Assembly: GCA_021838985.1 (NCBI GenBank)
Contig: JAKCCC010000104.1
Location: 1 to 6,909 of the forward strand
Source: Planctomycetota bacterium
GTDB lineage: Bacteria > Planctomycetota > Phycisphaerae > WQYP01
Reading direction: 5' to 3'
Length of the DNA stretch: 6,909 nucleotides
Notes under the pieces: generated by a model
Databases searched by the model: none
The model's input: only the letters and a program-made list of their open reading frames with translations
What the model was told of the DNA's origin: nothing
In this document: positions 1 to 5,787 of the stretch, piece after piece
How positions within the stretch are numbered: the stretch's first letter is position 1
Layout: each line of letters starts with the position of its first letter
Program-made: the position numbers and the translations under genes

Positions 1-3
1 GTG

Positions 4-10
4 AAAGGAG
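4..10 (+). promoter_or_regulatory. Shine-Dalgarno site of gspG
   Basis: AAAGGAG lies 7 nt before the ATG at 18. It is the strongest ribosome-binding match near gspG and decides the start in favour of ATG 18 over the TTG at 114. The TTG would give a normal 7-residue prepilin leader but has no purine-rich motif in front of it. A TGA at 2-4 could be the stop of an upstream operon gene, which cannot be confirmed from 17 bases. Confidence 0.7.
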
Positions 11-17
11 TAATCCC

Positions 18-536
18 ATGGTGGCGGCACAATCCGTCATTTATGCTCCGGGCTGCGAAAATGCTGAAAACCGAAAATCGAAGATCCGCCCCGGTGGACT
101 GAAAACTGAAAACTTGCGGCTCCGCCGCGCCGGTTTTACGCTCATTGAACTGCTGCTGGTGCTGGTGATCCTGGCGATTTTGGCGGGCATCGTCGTGCCC
201 ATGTTCGTCGGGCGCGCCGAACAGGCACGGGTAACCCGCGCCCAGACGGATATCGCCAACCTATCCTCCGCGCTGGACACGTTCGAAATTGACAACGGGC
301 GCTATCCCACGACGGCCGAGGGCCTGCAGGCCTTGATCGTGCAGCCACCGAACATGCCCAACTGGCATGGACCGTATGTGAAAGGCAGCCACGTGCCGTT
401 GGATCCCTGGGGGCACCCGTACCAGTATCAATGCCCCGGCCAGCACTCCACCGATGGCTACGACCTGTGGTCGTACGGTCCCAGCGGGCAGGCCGGCGGC
501 CGCGGGGAAATTACGAACTGGGGCAAAAGCCAATGA
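18..536 (+). CDS. gspG: GspG, major pseudopilin of a type II secretion system
   Basis: This is the major pilin-like subunit that polymerises into the periplasmic T2SS pseudopilus. The 172-residue precursor has a class III (prepilin) signal: RRAG at 36-39, then mature FTLIE, with the conserved Glu at mature position 5 (residue 44). The hydrophobic helix covers about 40-63. The GspG-specific C-terminal half follows: RYPTTAEGLQAL near 96-106, the LDPWG.PY.Y block near 128-137, and YDLWSYGPSG at 148-157. The mature protein is about 133 residues, normal for the family. The leader is odd: 39 residues instead of the usual 5-10, and residues 17-33 are encoded by a 50-nt repeat also present in gspI. 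Mature position 117 is Ser where, as I recall, the family has a calcium-binding Asp. The stop overlaps the start of gspH. Identity is very secure; the start is less so. Confidence 0.95.
   Translation: MVAAQSVIYAPGCENAENRKSKIRPGGLKTENLRLRRAGFTLIELLLVLVILAILAGIVVPMFVGRAEQARVTRAQTDIANLSSALDTFEIDNGRYPTTAEGLQALIVQPPNMPNWHGPYVKGSHVPLDPWGHPYQYQCPGQHSTDGYDLWSYGPSGQAGGRGEITNWGKSQ
66..115 (+). repeat. 50-nt dispersed repeat, copy 1 (gspG leader)
   Basis: This is 48/50 identical to 1141-1190, with A/G differences at repeat positions 16 and 37. It lies inside the translated leader of gspG and encodes ENRKSKIRPGGLKTEN. The gspI copy is in the same frame. Inside the unit are short runs with a 7-nt period: gaaaacc, gaaaatc, gaagatc, and then gaaaact twice. 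It is locally A-rich compared with the GC-rich genes around it. Confidence 0.92.
114..140 (+). repeat. Hairpin plus prepilin-site repeat, copy 1 (gspG)
   Basis: These 27 nt match 554-580 in gspH at 25 positions. The unit contains an inverted repeat, GCGGC (116-120) and GCCGC (124-128), with a 3-nt loop. The two mismatches between copies both fall in the loop (TCC here, ATC in gspH), so the stem is kept. It encodes LRLRRAG followed by FT, meaning it covers the prepilin cleavage site. Part of the similarity may come from the shared cleavage motif of two homologous genes. Confidence 0.65.
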
Positions 537-1036
537 GGTTCCTAGGTAATTGGTTGCGGCATCGCCGCGCCGGTTTTACGTTGCTGGAATTGGTGCTGGT
601 GCTGACAATTATCGCCCTTCTGCTGGCGGCGGTGGCGCCCGCGCTTTCCGGCTTCGCCACCGGGCGCCGGCCGGGTGAGGCCGCCGCCGAGTTTGTGGCG
701 CTGACCCGCCTGGCTCGCAGCAACGCCATCGCCCAGGGGCGGACCTATCGCGTGCTTTGCGACCCCACCCGCGGACGCTGGTGGATGGCGAATGACCATA
801 GCGGTACCGCACCCGCGCCCGGGCCTTTAGGCGAGGTATTTCATACCCCGAGTGGTGTACGGTTGGCGACCAATGCGCCGTTGATTAACGGCCTGCCGAC
901 GCTGCAATTCATGCCGGATGGCCGCTGCCAACCGGCGGAGGTGGAGTTTCTCAGTGGGCAGGGGACGGTGCGGGTCGCCTGTACCGCCCCCACCGAAGCA
1001 TTTCATGTGGCCACCGGCGGAGGCCCATCACCGTGA
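533..1036 (+). CDS. gspH: GspH, minor pseudopilin
   Basis: This minor pseudopilin would join the GspI-J-K complex at the pseudopilus tip. The 167-residue precursor starts at an ATG overlapping the gspG stop (ATGA at 533-536). The open frame extends further 5', but that part would lie inside gspG. The leader MRFLGNWLRHRRAG has 14 residues, followed by mature FTLLE with the conserved Glu at residue 19 and a hydrophobic helix to about residue 36. The C-terminal part fits the GspH fold: a conserved GRTYRVLCDP strand pair just after the pilin helix, and a late LQFMPDGR motif followed by strands ending in FHVATGG. The mature length of about 153 is normal. No strong Shine-Dalgarno is visible, so translation probably depends on coupling to gspG. 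A general minor pilin (FimT/PulH type) is the only alternative, and gene order favours GspH. Confidence 0.87.
   Translation: MRFLGNWLRHRRAGFTLLELVLVLTIIALLLAAVAPALSGFATGRRPGEAAAEFVALTRLARSNAIAQGRTYRVLCDPTRGRWWMANDHSGTAPAPGPLGEVFHTPSGVRLATNAPLINGLPTLQFMPDGRCQPAEVEFLSGQGTVRVACTAPTEAFHVATGGGPSP
554..580 (+). repeat. Hairpin plus prepilin-site repeat, copy 2 (gspH)
   Basis: This matches 114-140 at 25 of 27 positions. The stem GCGGC (556-560) / GCCGC (564-568) is the same as in gspG, while the 3-nt loop changes to ATC. It encodes LRHRRAG followed by FT at the gspH cleavage site, in the same frame as the gspG copy. Confidence 0.6.
1019..1023 (+). promoter_or_regulatory. Shine-Dalgarno site of gspI
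   Basis: GGAGG lies inside the end of gspH, 9 nt before the GTG at 1033. Together with the GTGA overlap of gspH stop and gspI start, it supports GTG 1033 as the true start and therefore the 60-residue leader. Confidence 0.65.
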
Positions 1037-1611
1037 CGCTGTGCTTCTGCCCAGGCCGAGTGTTCGTGGCTCCTGAAAATGGCCGTAACGCCAGACGTGG
1101 GTGGGGCCGCCTGCGGGCCCTAATCCCTTTGCCCCGCGCCGAAAACCGAAAATCGGAGATCCGCCCCGGTGGACTGGAAACTGAAAACTTTCAGCATGCT
1201 TCCCCCAGCGGCTTTACGCTGGTGGAAATCCTGGCCACGGTGGCCATACTGGCCATCGTCATGCCGGCGACGATGTATGGTCTGGACTTGGCGACCCGGC
1301 TCGCCGGCCTTACCCGGCAGCGCGATGTGGCGATCAATCTCGCCGAGGCCCGCCTCAATGATCTCGCCGCGACCGGCGACTGGCAAAACGGCCCCCTTTC
1401 CGGAACCTTCACCAGCGCCCCGCATTATTCCTGGCAGGCCGCCACCGAAGCGTGGCCAGAGCCGAATTTACCGAACGCCAACCTGACGGAGCTTACCGTC
1501 ACCGTCACCTGGGCATCGTTCGGCCGAAGCCGTCAGGTCGCCTTAAGCACTTTGCTTTACCCGACCCCGCCAACCACCTGGTCTACCGGAACGGGAGGGC
1601 CGCAGGGATGA
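1033..1611 (+). CDS. gspI: GspI, minor pseudopilin with a 60-residue leader
   Basis: This minor pseudopilin belongs to the tip complex with GspJ and GspK. It is a 192-residue precursor. The prepilin site is SG (59-60) followed by FTLVE, with Glu at residue 65, then a hydrophobic helix to about 83. The GspI domain follows: an A.NLAEARLNDL helix near 110-121 and a G.W..G.L.G.F segment leading to YSW. The mature chain is about 132 residues, typical of GspI. The leader is far longer than any usual one, and residues 37-52 come from the 50-nt repeat shared with gspG. The start is a GTG overlapping the gspH stop, with GGAGG 9 nt upstream. Between the repeat and the cleavage site the frame has only CTG as a possible start-like codon, so the repeat must be translated. 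The 3' end overlaps gspJ (ATGA). Confidence 0.9.
   Translation: MTLCFCPGRVFVAPENGRNARRGWGRLRALIPLPRAENRKSEIRPGGLETENFQHASPSGFTLVEILATVAILAIVMPATMYGLDLATRLAGLTRQRDVAINLAEARLNDLAATGDWQNGPLSGTFTSAPHYSWQAATEAWPEPNLPNANLTELTVTVTWASFGRSRQVALSTLLYPTPPTTWSTGTGGPQG
1141..1190 (+). repeat. 50-nt dispersed repeat, copy 2 (gspI leader)
   Basis: This is 48/50 identical to 66-115 and read in the same frame, giving ENRKSEIRPGGLETEN. The identity ends sharply at both borders. The downstream pilin helices of gspG and gspI are homologous as proteins but clearly diverged as DNA, so the repeat is younger than the gene duplication or is kept alike by conversion. Confidence 0.92.
1593..1599 (+). promoter_or_regulatory. 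Shine-Dalgarno site of gspJ
   Basis: GGGAGGG within the 3' end of gspI lies 8 nt before the ATG at 1608. It supports this start over upstream in-frame codons that would lie deep inside gspI. Confidence 0.6.
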
Positions 1612-2246
1612 ACCGGCGCGGCTTTACGCTTTTCGAATTATTGGTGGCCCTGGCTATGAGCGCGCTGATCGTCGGCGTGCTCGGCGCCAGCCTGTACACC
1701 GCGTTCCATGCGGAAACCAGCGCGGCCCGGGTGATCAACACCAACCGGGGTATCGACGCGGCGCTCGATGTGCTGGGCGCTGATCTGGGCGATGCGGTTA
1801 GGCCGCGCCGCGGCACTGGCGACACTCTCGCCGGCCCGTTTCAGGGGAATAATCAGACCCTGAGTTTTTACGCCTGTGGTCTGGAGCCGGGACATAGGGT
1901 CCAGGGAAATATGCGGTGGATTCAGATCGGCACGGAACCGGCGGCGAATGGTTCGGGGTTGCAACTGGTGCGGTGGGTCACCACCAACCTGCTGGCCACC
2001 GTGACCCCCACTCCAGCGCCGGACGTTCTCTGCGCGCACGTAACCGATTTCAGCCTGAGCTACTTCGACGGCACGAACTGGGACGACCATTGGGACTCCA
2101 CGCAGACCCAGCCGGCCAACGCTTTGCCGCTGGCCGTGCGGTTGACCTTGGTGGTCACTCCTAAAGCGGGCACACGGCCGGTTCAGGAAGAGCGGATTGT
2201 ACCGCTGGCCTGCGCCCAGCCGTTACAGGGGCTGAACCTGCCATGA
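1608..2246 (+). CDS. gspJ: GspJ, minor pseudopilin
   Basis: This tip minor pseudopilin is the partner of GspI and GspK. The 212-residue precursor has a very short leader, MNRRG, then FTLFE with Glu at residue 10 and a hydrophobic helix to about residue 32. The rest fits GspJ: a helical stretch after the membrane segment ending in ALDVLGADLGDAVRPR, where GspJ proteins carry a conserved R.D...A.R-like region. It is followed by beta-rich sequence with LSFY near 85-88, then DFSLSYFDGTNW near 145-156, and a strand LPLAVRLTLVV near 174-184. Length is normal. The start overlaps the gspI stop and the stop overlaps gspK, both as ATGA. Unlike its neighbours G, I and K, it carries no repeat-derived leader. 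Assignment rests on these features plus position between I and K. Confidence 0.9.
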   Translation: MNRRGFTLFELLVALAMSALIVGVLGASLYTAFHAETSAARVINTNRGIDAALDVLGADLGDAVRPRRGTGDTLAGPFQGNNQTLSFYACGLEPGHRVQGNMRWIQIGTEPAANGSGLQLVRWVTTNLLATVTPTPAPDVLCAHVTDFSLSYFDGTNWDDHWDSTQTQPANALPLAVRLTLVVTPKAGTRPVQEERIVPLACAQPLQGLNLP

Positions 2247-3838
2247 ATCGGCCACGGATTTTCGATTTTACACCAGCCCCGGAATTTACCCCGGTGCATC
2301 CCGGCGCGCCGGCACGCTCCGGCGGCGCGGCGCACCGGCCTGGGTATCCTGGGCCACAGCGCCTCTCGGTTCCGCCCGGCCAGCCTAAATCCAAAATGGC
2401 GTGCGGGTCCATTCTTATCGCTACGCTCTGGGTGATTATCGCGTTGACCGGCCTGGTAATCACGCTTTCCGTACGCATGCGGGCCGACGCCCTGGCCCAG
2501 GCTAACCGCGCCGCCGCCATGCGGGCGGCGGCGGCCGAGCGCGGCGCGGAGCAGTTTCTTTTGGCCGTGGTCGACCAGAAAATGCAAAACCTGGCCAGCG
2601 GCCAACTGGATTTAACCAGTGAGATTTCCATGCAGGCCGTGCCCCTCGGCTCATGCTATATATGGGTGATCCAGCCCACCTATAACGACGGTCAGAGTAC
2701 CGATGCCGACCAGACGTACAGCTTCGGCCTGACCGACGAACTCAGCAAGCTGAACCTGAACACAGCCAGCTCCAATATGCTCCAATGGCTGCCCGGCGTG
2801 ACGCCGCAAATGGCCGCGTCGATTATCGTCTGGCGTGGCGGTGTCGATTCCACCGGGTTGGGCGCGGGTAATGGATACTATGAAACCTTGCCCGATCCCT
2901 ACCGGGCGAAGCAGGCGCCGTTCGAATCCGTCGACGAACTGTATTTGGTGCAGGGCTTTACCCCCTTCGTGCTGTACGGCTATAACACCGACCACACCGG
3001 CGTGCTCAATTCGTCCGAACTGCAGGCCATGCAGATTGGCGCCAACACCGGCAGCCTGGGCCTGGCGCTGAGCCGCACCCCCGCCAGCCCGCGGGGATTG
3101 TTTCCCTTCGTCACCGCTCTGCCCGCCGACGTCGGCGGTGGCAGCACGGGCAGTCCGCCGATCGCCAATGTCAACCCGGTAAACGAAGCGCAATTACGCC
3201 GTGTGCTTACCACCGAGCTGGGCGCCGGCCGGGCCAACCAGATTCTCCGCCGGATTGTTACCTTCCGGGGGCCAACCCGCTTTGCTAATGTTTTCGCCTT
3301 CTATTACGCCTCGGGGTTAACGCCCGCCGAATTTACCAAGGTCTATCCACACCTGACCGCCGGCGGATCGCTGAAGGTCAATATCATGACCGCACCGCCT
3401 GAAGTGCTGGCCTGCTTACCCGGCCTGCGGAACAATCCCAACCTGGTATCCACCATCCTCACCCAGCGCCAGGCGCAGTTGCAATCCACCACGGATCCGA
3501 CCAATCTGGCGTGGCTGGTAACCCTGCCGGAACTCCGCGCCTCCCTGACCAACGCTCTGGGTGGCTACATCACCGGAGAATCCACCATTTATTCCGCCGA
3601 CATCGTCGCCGTGACTTCCCACGCCCGCGCGTATGACCGCTGCCGTATTCTCATCCAGGCGGGCAATGGTAGCTCCACCAACTCCCGGATCATTTACCGC
3701 CAGGACGTAACCAGCGACGGCTGGCCGTTGCCGGCGGCGATTCGTCAAGCGTTGCGCGCCGGTCAACCGCCTCCGATCACGGATACTACCCCGGCGTTGC
3801 CGGGGATGATGTCGCCAGGGCAGGAGGAACCGTTATGA
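2243..3838 (+). CDS. gspK: GspK, large minor pseudopilin of the pseudopilus tip
   Basis: GspK caps the pseudopilus. The chain has 531 residues, against roughly 300-330 in the well-known proteobacterial proteins. The membrane helix is at about 56-77 (SILIATLWVIIALTGLV), and the probable prepilin site is CG (54-55) before Ser. No Glu sits at mature position 5, as expected for GspK. A family landmark follows: DELSKLNLNTAS near 165-175, the first helix-hairpin-helix-like motif (LPGVTPQMAASIIVWR, 183-198), then GYYETL, PY and FESVDELYLVQG (228-238). A second NVNP-NEAQL region occupies 309-342. A VNIMTAPPEVLACLPGL motif at 379-395 leads to a closing S.IYSADIVAV strand. The C-terminal 60 residues are Pro/Ser/Gly-rich. 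The first 55 residues are Pro/Ala/Gly-rich and contain small repeat fragments. An internal ATG (Met52, base 2396) would give a normal short leader but has no Shine-Dalgarno. ATG 2243 overlaps the gspJ stop. Confidence 0.92.
   Translation: MNRPRIFDFTPAPEFTPVHPGAPARSGGAAHRPGYPGPQRLSVPPGQPKSKMACGSILIATLWVIIALTGLVITLSVRMRADALAQANRAAAMRAAAAERGAEQFLLAVVDQKMQNLASGQLDLTSEISMQAVPLGSCYIWVIQPTYNDGQSTDADQTYSFGLTDELSKLNLNTASSNMLQWLPGVTPQMAASIIVWRGGVDSTGLGAGNGYYETLPDPYRAKQAPFESVDELYLVQGFTPFVLYGYNTDHTGVLNSSELQAMQIGANTGSLGLALSRTPASPRGLFPFVTALPADVGGGSTGSPPIANVNPVNEAQLRRVLTTELGAGRANQILRRIVTFRGPTRFANVFAFYYASGLTPAEFTKVYPHLTAGGSLKVNIMTAPPEVLACLPGLRNNPNLVSTILTQRQAQLQSTTDPTNLAWLVTLPELRASLTNALGGYITGESTIYSADIVAVTSHARAYDRCRILIQAGNGSSTNSRIIYRQDVTSDGWPLPAAIRQALRAGQPPPITDTTPALPGMMSPGQEEPL
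2253..2269 (+). repeat. Possible fragment of the leader repeat family (gspK)
   Basis: The segment contains cacggatttt, also found at 5890-5899 in the GspC-like gene. On the other strand it reads aaaatcgaaaatccg, 13/15 like part of the gspG repeat at 74-88. It also shows the 7-nt spacing (ggatttt, cgatttt). Matches this short could arise by chance, so this is a weak call, supported mainly by its position in another leader. Confidence 0.35.
3822..3827 (+). promoter_or_regulatory. Shine-Dalgarno site of the gspL-type gene
   Basis: AGGAGG sits inside the end of gspK, 7 nt before the ATG at 3835. It is the best ribosome-binding match in the window and fixes the start. Confidence 0.75.
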
Positions 3839-5226
3839 GGCGACGCCTGCCGCAAAAAGTGCTCGGCATAGCGCTGGAGCCGGATCGTGCCCTGCTCGCC
3901 GAGGTGACGCCCGGCAACGGCGGACGGCGCCAAATGTCAGCTGCGGCCGCGTTCGTCTTTCCGTCCGGCGTGGGACTGGCCCAGCCGGCGCAATTGGGCG
4001 CGGCGTTGGGCGAGTTTCTGCGGCAGCATGGCCTGGGCACGCGCGACGCGATTCTGGGTCTGGCCGCGCGCCAGCTCGTGACGCGGCGTTGTGATCTGCC
4101 GCCGGCCGCGGCGGACCTGGCCCTGGCCAGCCTGCGCCTTCAGGCCGAAAACGCCTTCGCCAGCGATGCCCAGACGTTTGTGGTGGACTTCGCCGGCCAA
4201 CTCCGCAGCGACGCCGCGGCCGCCGTGCTGCTCGTCGCGACGAGCCGCACGGTCGTTGAACAATGCCGCCAGGTAGCGGCGGCCGCCCATCTGCGGCTGC
4301 GCGCGGTCACCGCGACCATGCCGTCCCTGGCCGCCGTGACGCCCGGGGCCGCCGGCGACGCCCTGGTGGTCAGCGCGACACCGCACGGCGTGGAATTGTG
4401 CCTCCAGCACGGCGGTAAACCGGTGCTGTTGCGCCATGCCGCTCCGGCGGCGCCCGAAGAACTGGTTGGGTCTTTGGCGGCGGAGATCCGAAGAATCCTG
4501 GCCGGCCACCCCACGGAGGGGCCGCCCTGGCCGGTGATCGTTTGGGACAGCTGCCCGGCGCCGCAAAATCTCGGCGCGGCGCTGCAGGAGCGACTGGGAA
4601 GGTCGATCACCGTGCCACGTTGGGAAGAACCGCTGCCCACCGGCGAACCGTCGGAGCAGCCTTTCGCGCCCGCGGCGGCGGTGGCGCTCGCCGGAATCAC
4701 CGGGAGATTACCGGTGAACTTTCTGCGTTCGCGCCTGGCCCCGCCTCCCCAGCGGAGGAACCGGCGGCGCATGGCCTGGGCGGCGGCCCTGGGCGCCACG
4801 GTGCTGCTGGCGGCGGCCGCTGCGGGTTATAACCTGCACCAGCGCCAGGCGAATCTCGCAGCGCTGCAGGCGAAGGTGGCGGCCCTGCGGCCGCAGGTTC
4901 AGCAGGCCCGGTCCGCCCTGGCCCGTCTGAATTTTGTGCGGAACTGGCATAGCGGCAAACCCCGCTTGCTCGCCTGCTTCCGGGCGCTGACCAACGCCTT
5001 CCCCTCCGACGGCTCCATCTATGCCACCAGCCTGATCCTGCGGACGCATCAGCCTGACGAGCTGGCGGGTCGGGCCGCCGATCAGCGGCAGGTGCTGGAG
5101 CTGCGCCGGCGCCTCACCGCCGCGGCGGGGTTCACCAATGTGGCGGTGGTGGATGTGCGCCAGGTCAACCCCGGCAGCCGCCAGTACGAATTTTCCATCG
5201 CGTTTAAATTTCGGGCCCCGGGGTGA
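3835..5226 (+). CDS. gspL: GspL-type assembly platform protein (PilM/PilN-like fusion)
   Basis: GspL anchors the GspE ATPase to the inner membrane through a cytoplasmic actin-like domain and contacts GspM in the periplasm. The 463-residue chain shows this layout. Residues 8-24 (KVLGIALEPDRALLAEV) look like the first strands of an actin/PilM-like fold, and LVTRRCDLPPAA near 81-92 resembles the PilM P..v..R...LP motif. VNFLRSRLAPP at 294-304 resembles the NLLP segment that opens PilN. One membrane helix lies at about 313-333 after a basic stretch (RRNRRR), then a coiled-coil-like segment at 336-366. A small alpha/beta domain (about 375-460) ends in a strand YEFSIAFKF. It is thus one chain with both PilM-like and PilN-like parts, as in GspL. 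The start overlaps gspK (ATGA) and has AGGAGG. No nucleotide-binding motif is obvious, as is common in GspL. Confidence 0.85.
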   Translation: MRRRLPQKVLGIALEPDRALLAEVTPGNGGRRQMSAAAAFVFPSGVGLAQPAQLGAALGEFLRQHGLGTRDAILGLAARQLVTRRCDLPPAAADLALASLRLQAENAFASDAQTFVVDFAGQLRSDAAAAVLLVATSRTVVEQCRQVAAAAHLRLRAVTATMPSLAAVTPGAAGDALVVSATPHGVELCLQHGGKPVLLRHAAPAAPEELVGSLAAEIRRILAGHPTEGPPWPVIVWDSCPAPQNLGAALQERLGRSITVPRWEEPLPTGEPSEQPFAPAAAVALAGITGRLPVNFLRSRLAPPPQRRNRRRMAWAAALGATVLLAAAAAGYNLHQRQANLAALQAKVAALRPQVQQARSALARLNFVRNWHSGKPRLLACFRALTNAFPSDGSIYATSLILRTHQPDELAGRAADQRQVLELRRRLTAAAGFTNVAVVDVRQVNPGSRQYEFSIAFKFRAPG

Positions 5227-5229
5227 ATC

Positions 5230-5787
5230 GTGGTTCTGACGAAGCGGGAAAAAATCATTGTCCTGGTCACCGCGGCCCTGGTGGTGCTGCTGTTATTCGA
5301 TCGGTATCTGGTCGTGCCCTATGTCGCCATGTCGGGACAAATGACGCGCCACACGGCCCGGGCGCGGCTGGAGCTGACGCGTGATGGGAGCCTGCTGCGG
5401 AACCGCGCCCGCATCCAGCGCGCCTGGCGCCAATGTCGCGCCGCGGGCCTTAAGCGCGATGCCGGCGCGGCGGAAAGCGCGGCTTTGCGGGCGTTGCTGG
5501 CTTATGCCCGCACGGCGGGCGTTACGATCGAATCCCTGCAACCCGATCGTACCGCACCTTCGGGGCGGTTCCAGCCGATTGTGGTGCGCGTGGCGGGCCG
5601 CGGCACGACGGCCACGGTGGCGCTCTTCATGTGGCGCATTGAAACCGCCGGGCTGCCGCTGCGGATCCTCGCCATGCAGTTGGTTCCACACCAATTGGGA
5701 ACCGATGATCTGACGTTCCAGATGCGTGTGGCAACCCTGGCCTTAACGCCAGGCACGAAAACCCAGACCGTCGGAGAGATTCCATGA
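5230..5787 (+). CDS. gspM: GspM-type (PilO-like) inner-membrane protein
   Basis: GspM partners GspL in the inner-membrane platform. The protein has 185 residues: a short cytoplasmic N-terminus (VLTKREK), one membrane helix at about 9-30, a helical stalk to about 95, and a small ferredoxin-like periplasmic domain at about 97-173. The motif GVTIESLQP (97-105), the strand PIVVRVAG, the helix ATVALFMWRIETAGLPLRI (128-146) and the final strand LTFQMRVATLAL follow the PilO/T2SSM_b order. The start is a GTG 3 nt after the gspL stop. GGGGTGA at 5220-5226 may act as a close Shine-Dalgarno. A GTG at 5223 overlaps the gspL stop but is out of frame. The position after gspL supports the call. The N-terminal extension seen in neighbouring genes is absent here. 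Confidence 0.83.
   Translation: MVLTKREKIIVLVTAALVVLLLFDRYLVVPYVAMSGQMTRHTARARLELTRDGSLLRNRARIQRAWRQCRAAGLKRDAGAAESAALRALLAYARTAGVTIESLQPDRTAPSGRFQPIVVRVAGRGTTATVALFMWRIETAGLPLRILAMQLVPHQLGTDDLTFQMRVATLALTPGTKTQTVGEIP
5773..5776 (+). promoter_or_regulatory. Shine-Dalgarno site of the GspC/PilP-like gene
   Basis: GGAG followed by a purine run lies 7 nt before ATG 5784, which overlaps the gspM stop (ATGA). This argues that the long repeat-rich N-terminus of the next gene is translated. Confidence 0.55.

Noticed and set aside
431..532. A longer start for gspH within gspG
   Set aside because: It would add 34 residues encoded within the conserved end of gspG. ATG 533 overlaps the gspG stop and gives a normal 14-residue prepilin leader.
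1063..1084. A shared 13-nt word (cctgaaaatggcc) in the gspI leader and at 6680-6692 in the GspD-like leader, both read as PENG
   Set aside because: A single 13-nt match is close to what chance gives in a window of this size, and the flanks align poorly. It may be another repeat fragment, but the evidence is too thin.
1452..1607. A longer start for gspJ within gspI
   Set aside because: ATG 1608 has GGGAGGG 8 nt upstream, overlaps the gspI stop and gives the leader MNRRG directly before FTLFE. The longer form would run back through the gspI coding region.
3937..4799. Two long minus-strand frames opposite the gspL-type gene
   Set aside because: They have no recognisable motifs, lie fully inside a coding gene with clear GspL features, and reflect few stop codons in GC-rich antisense DNA.
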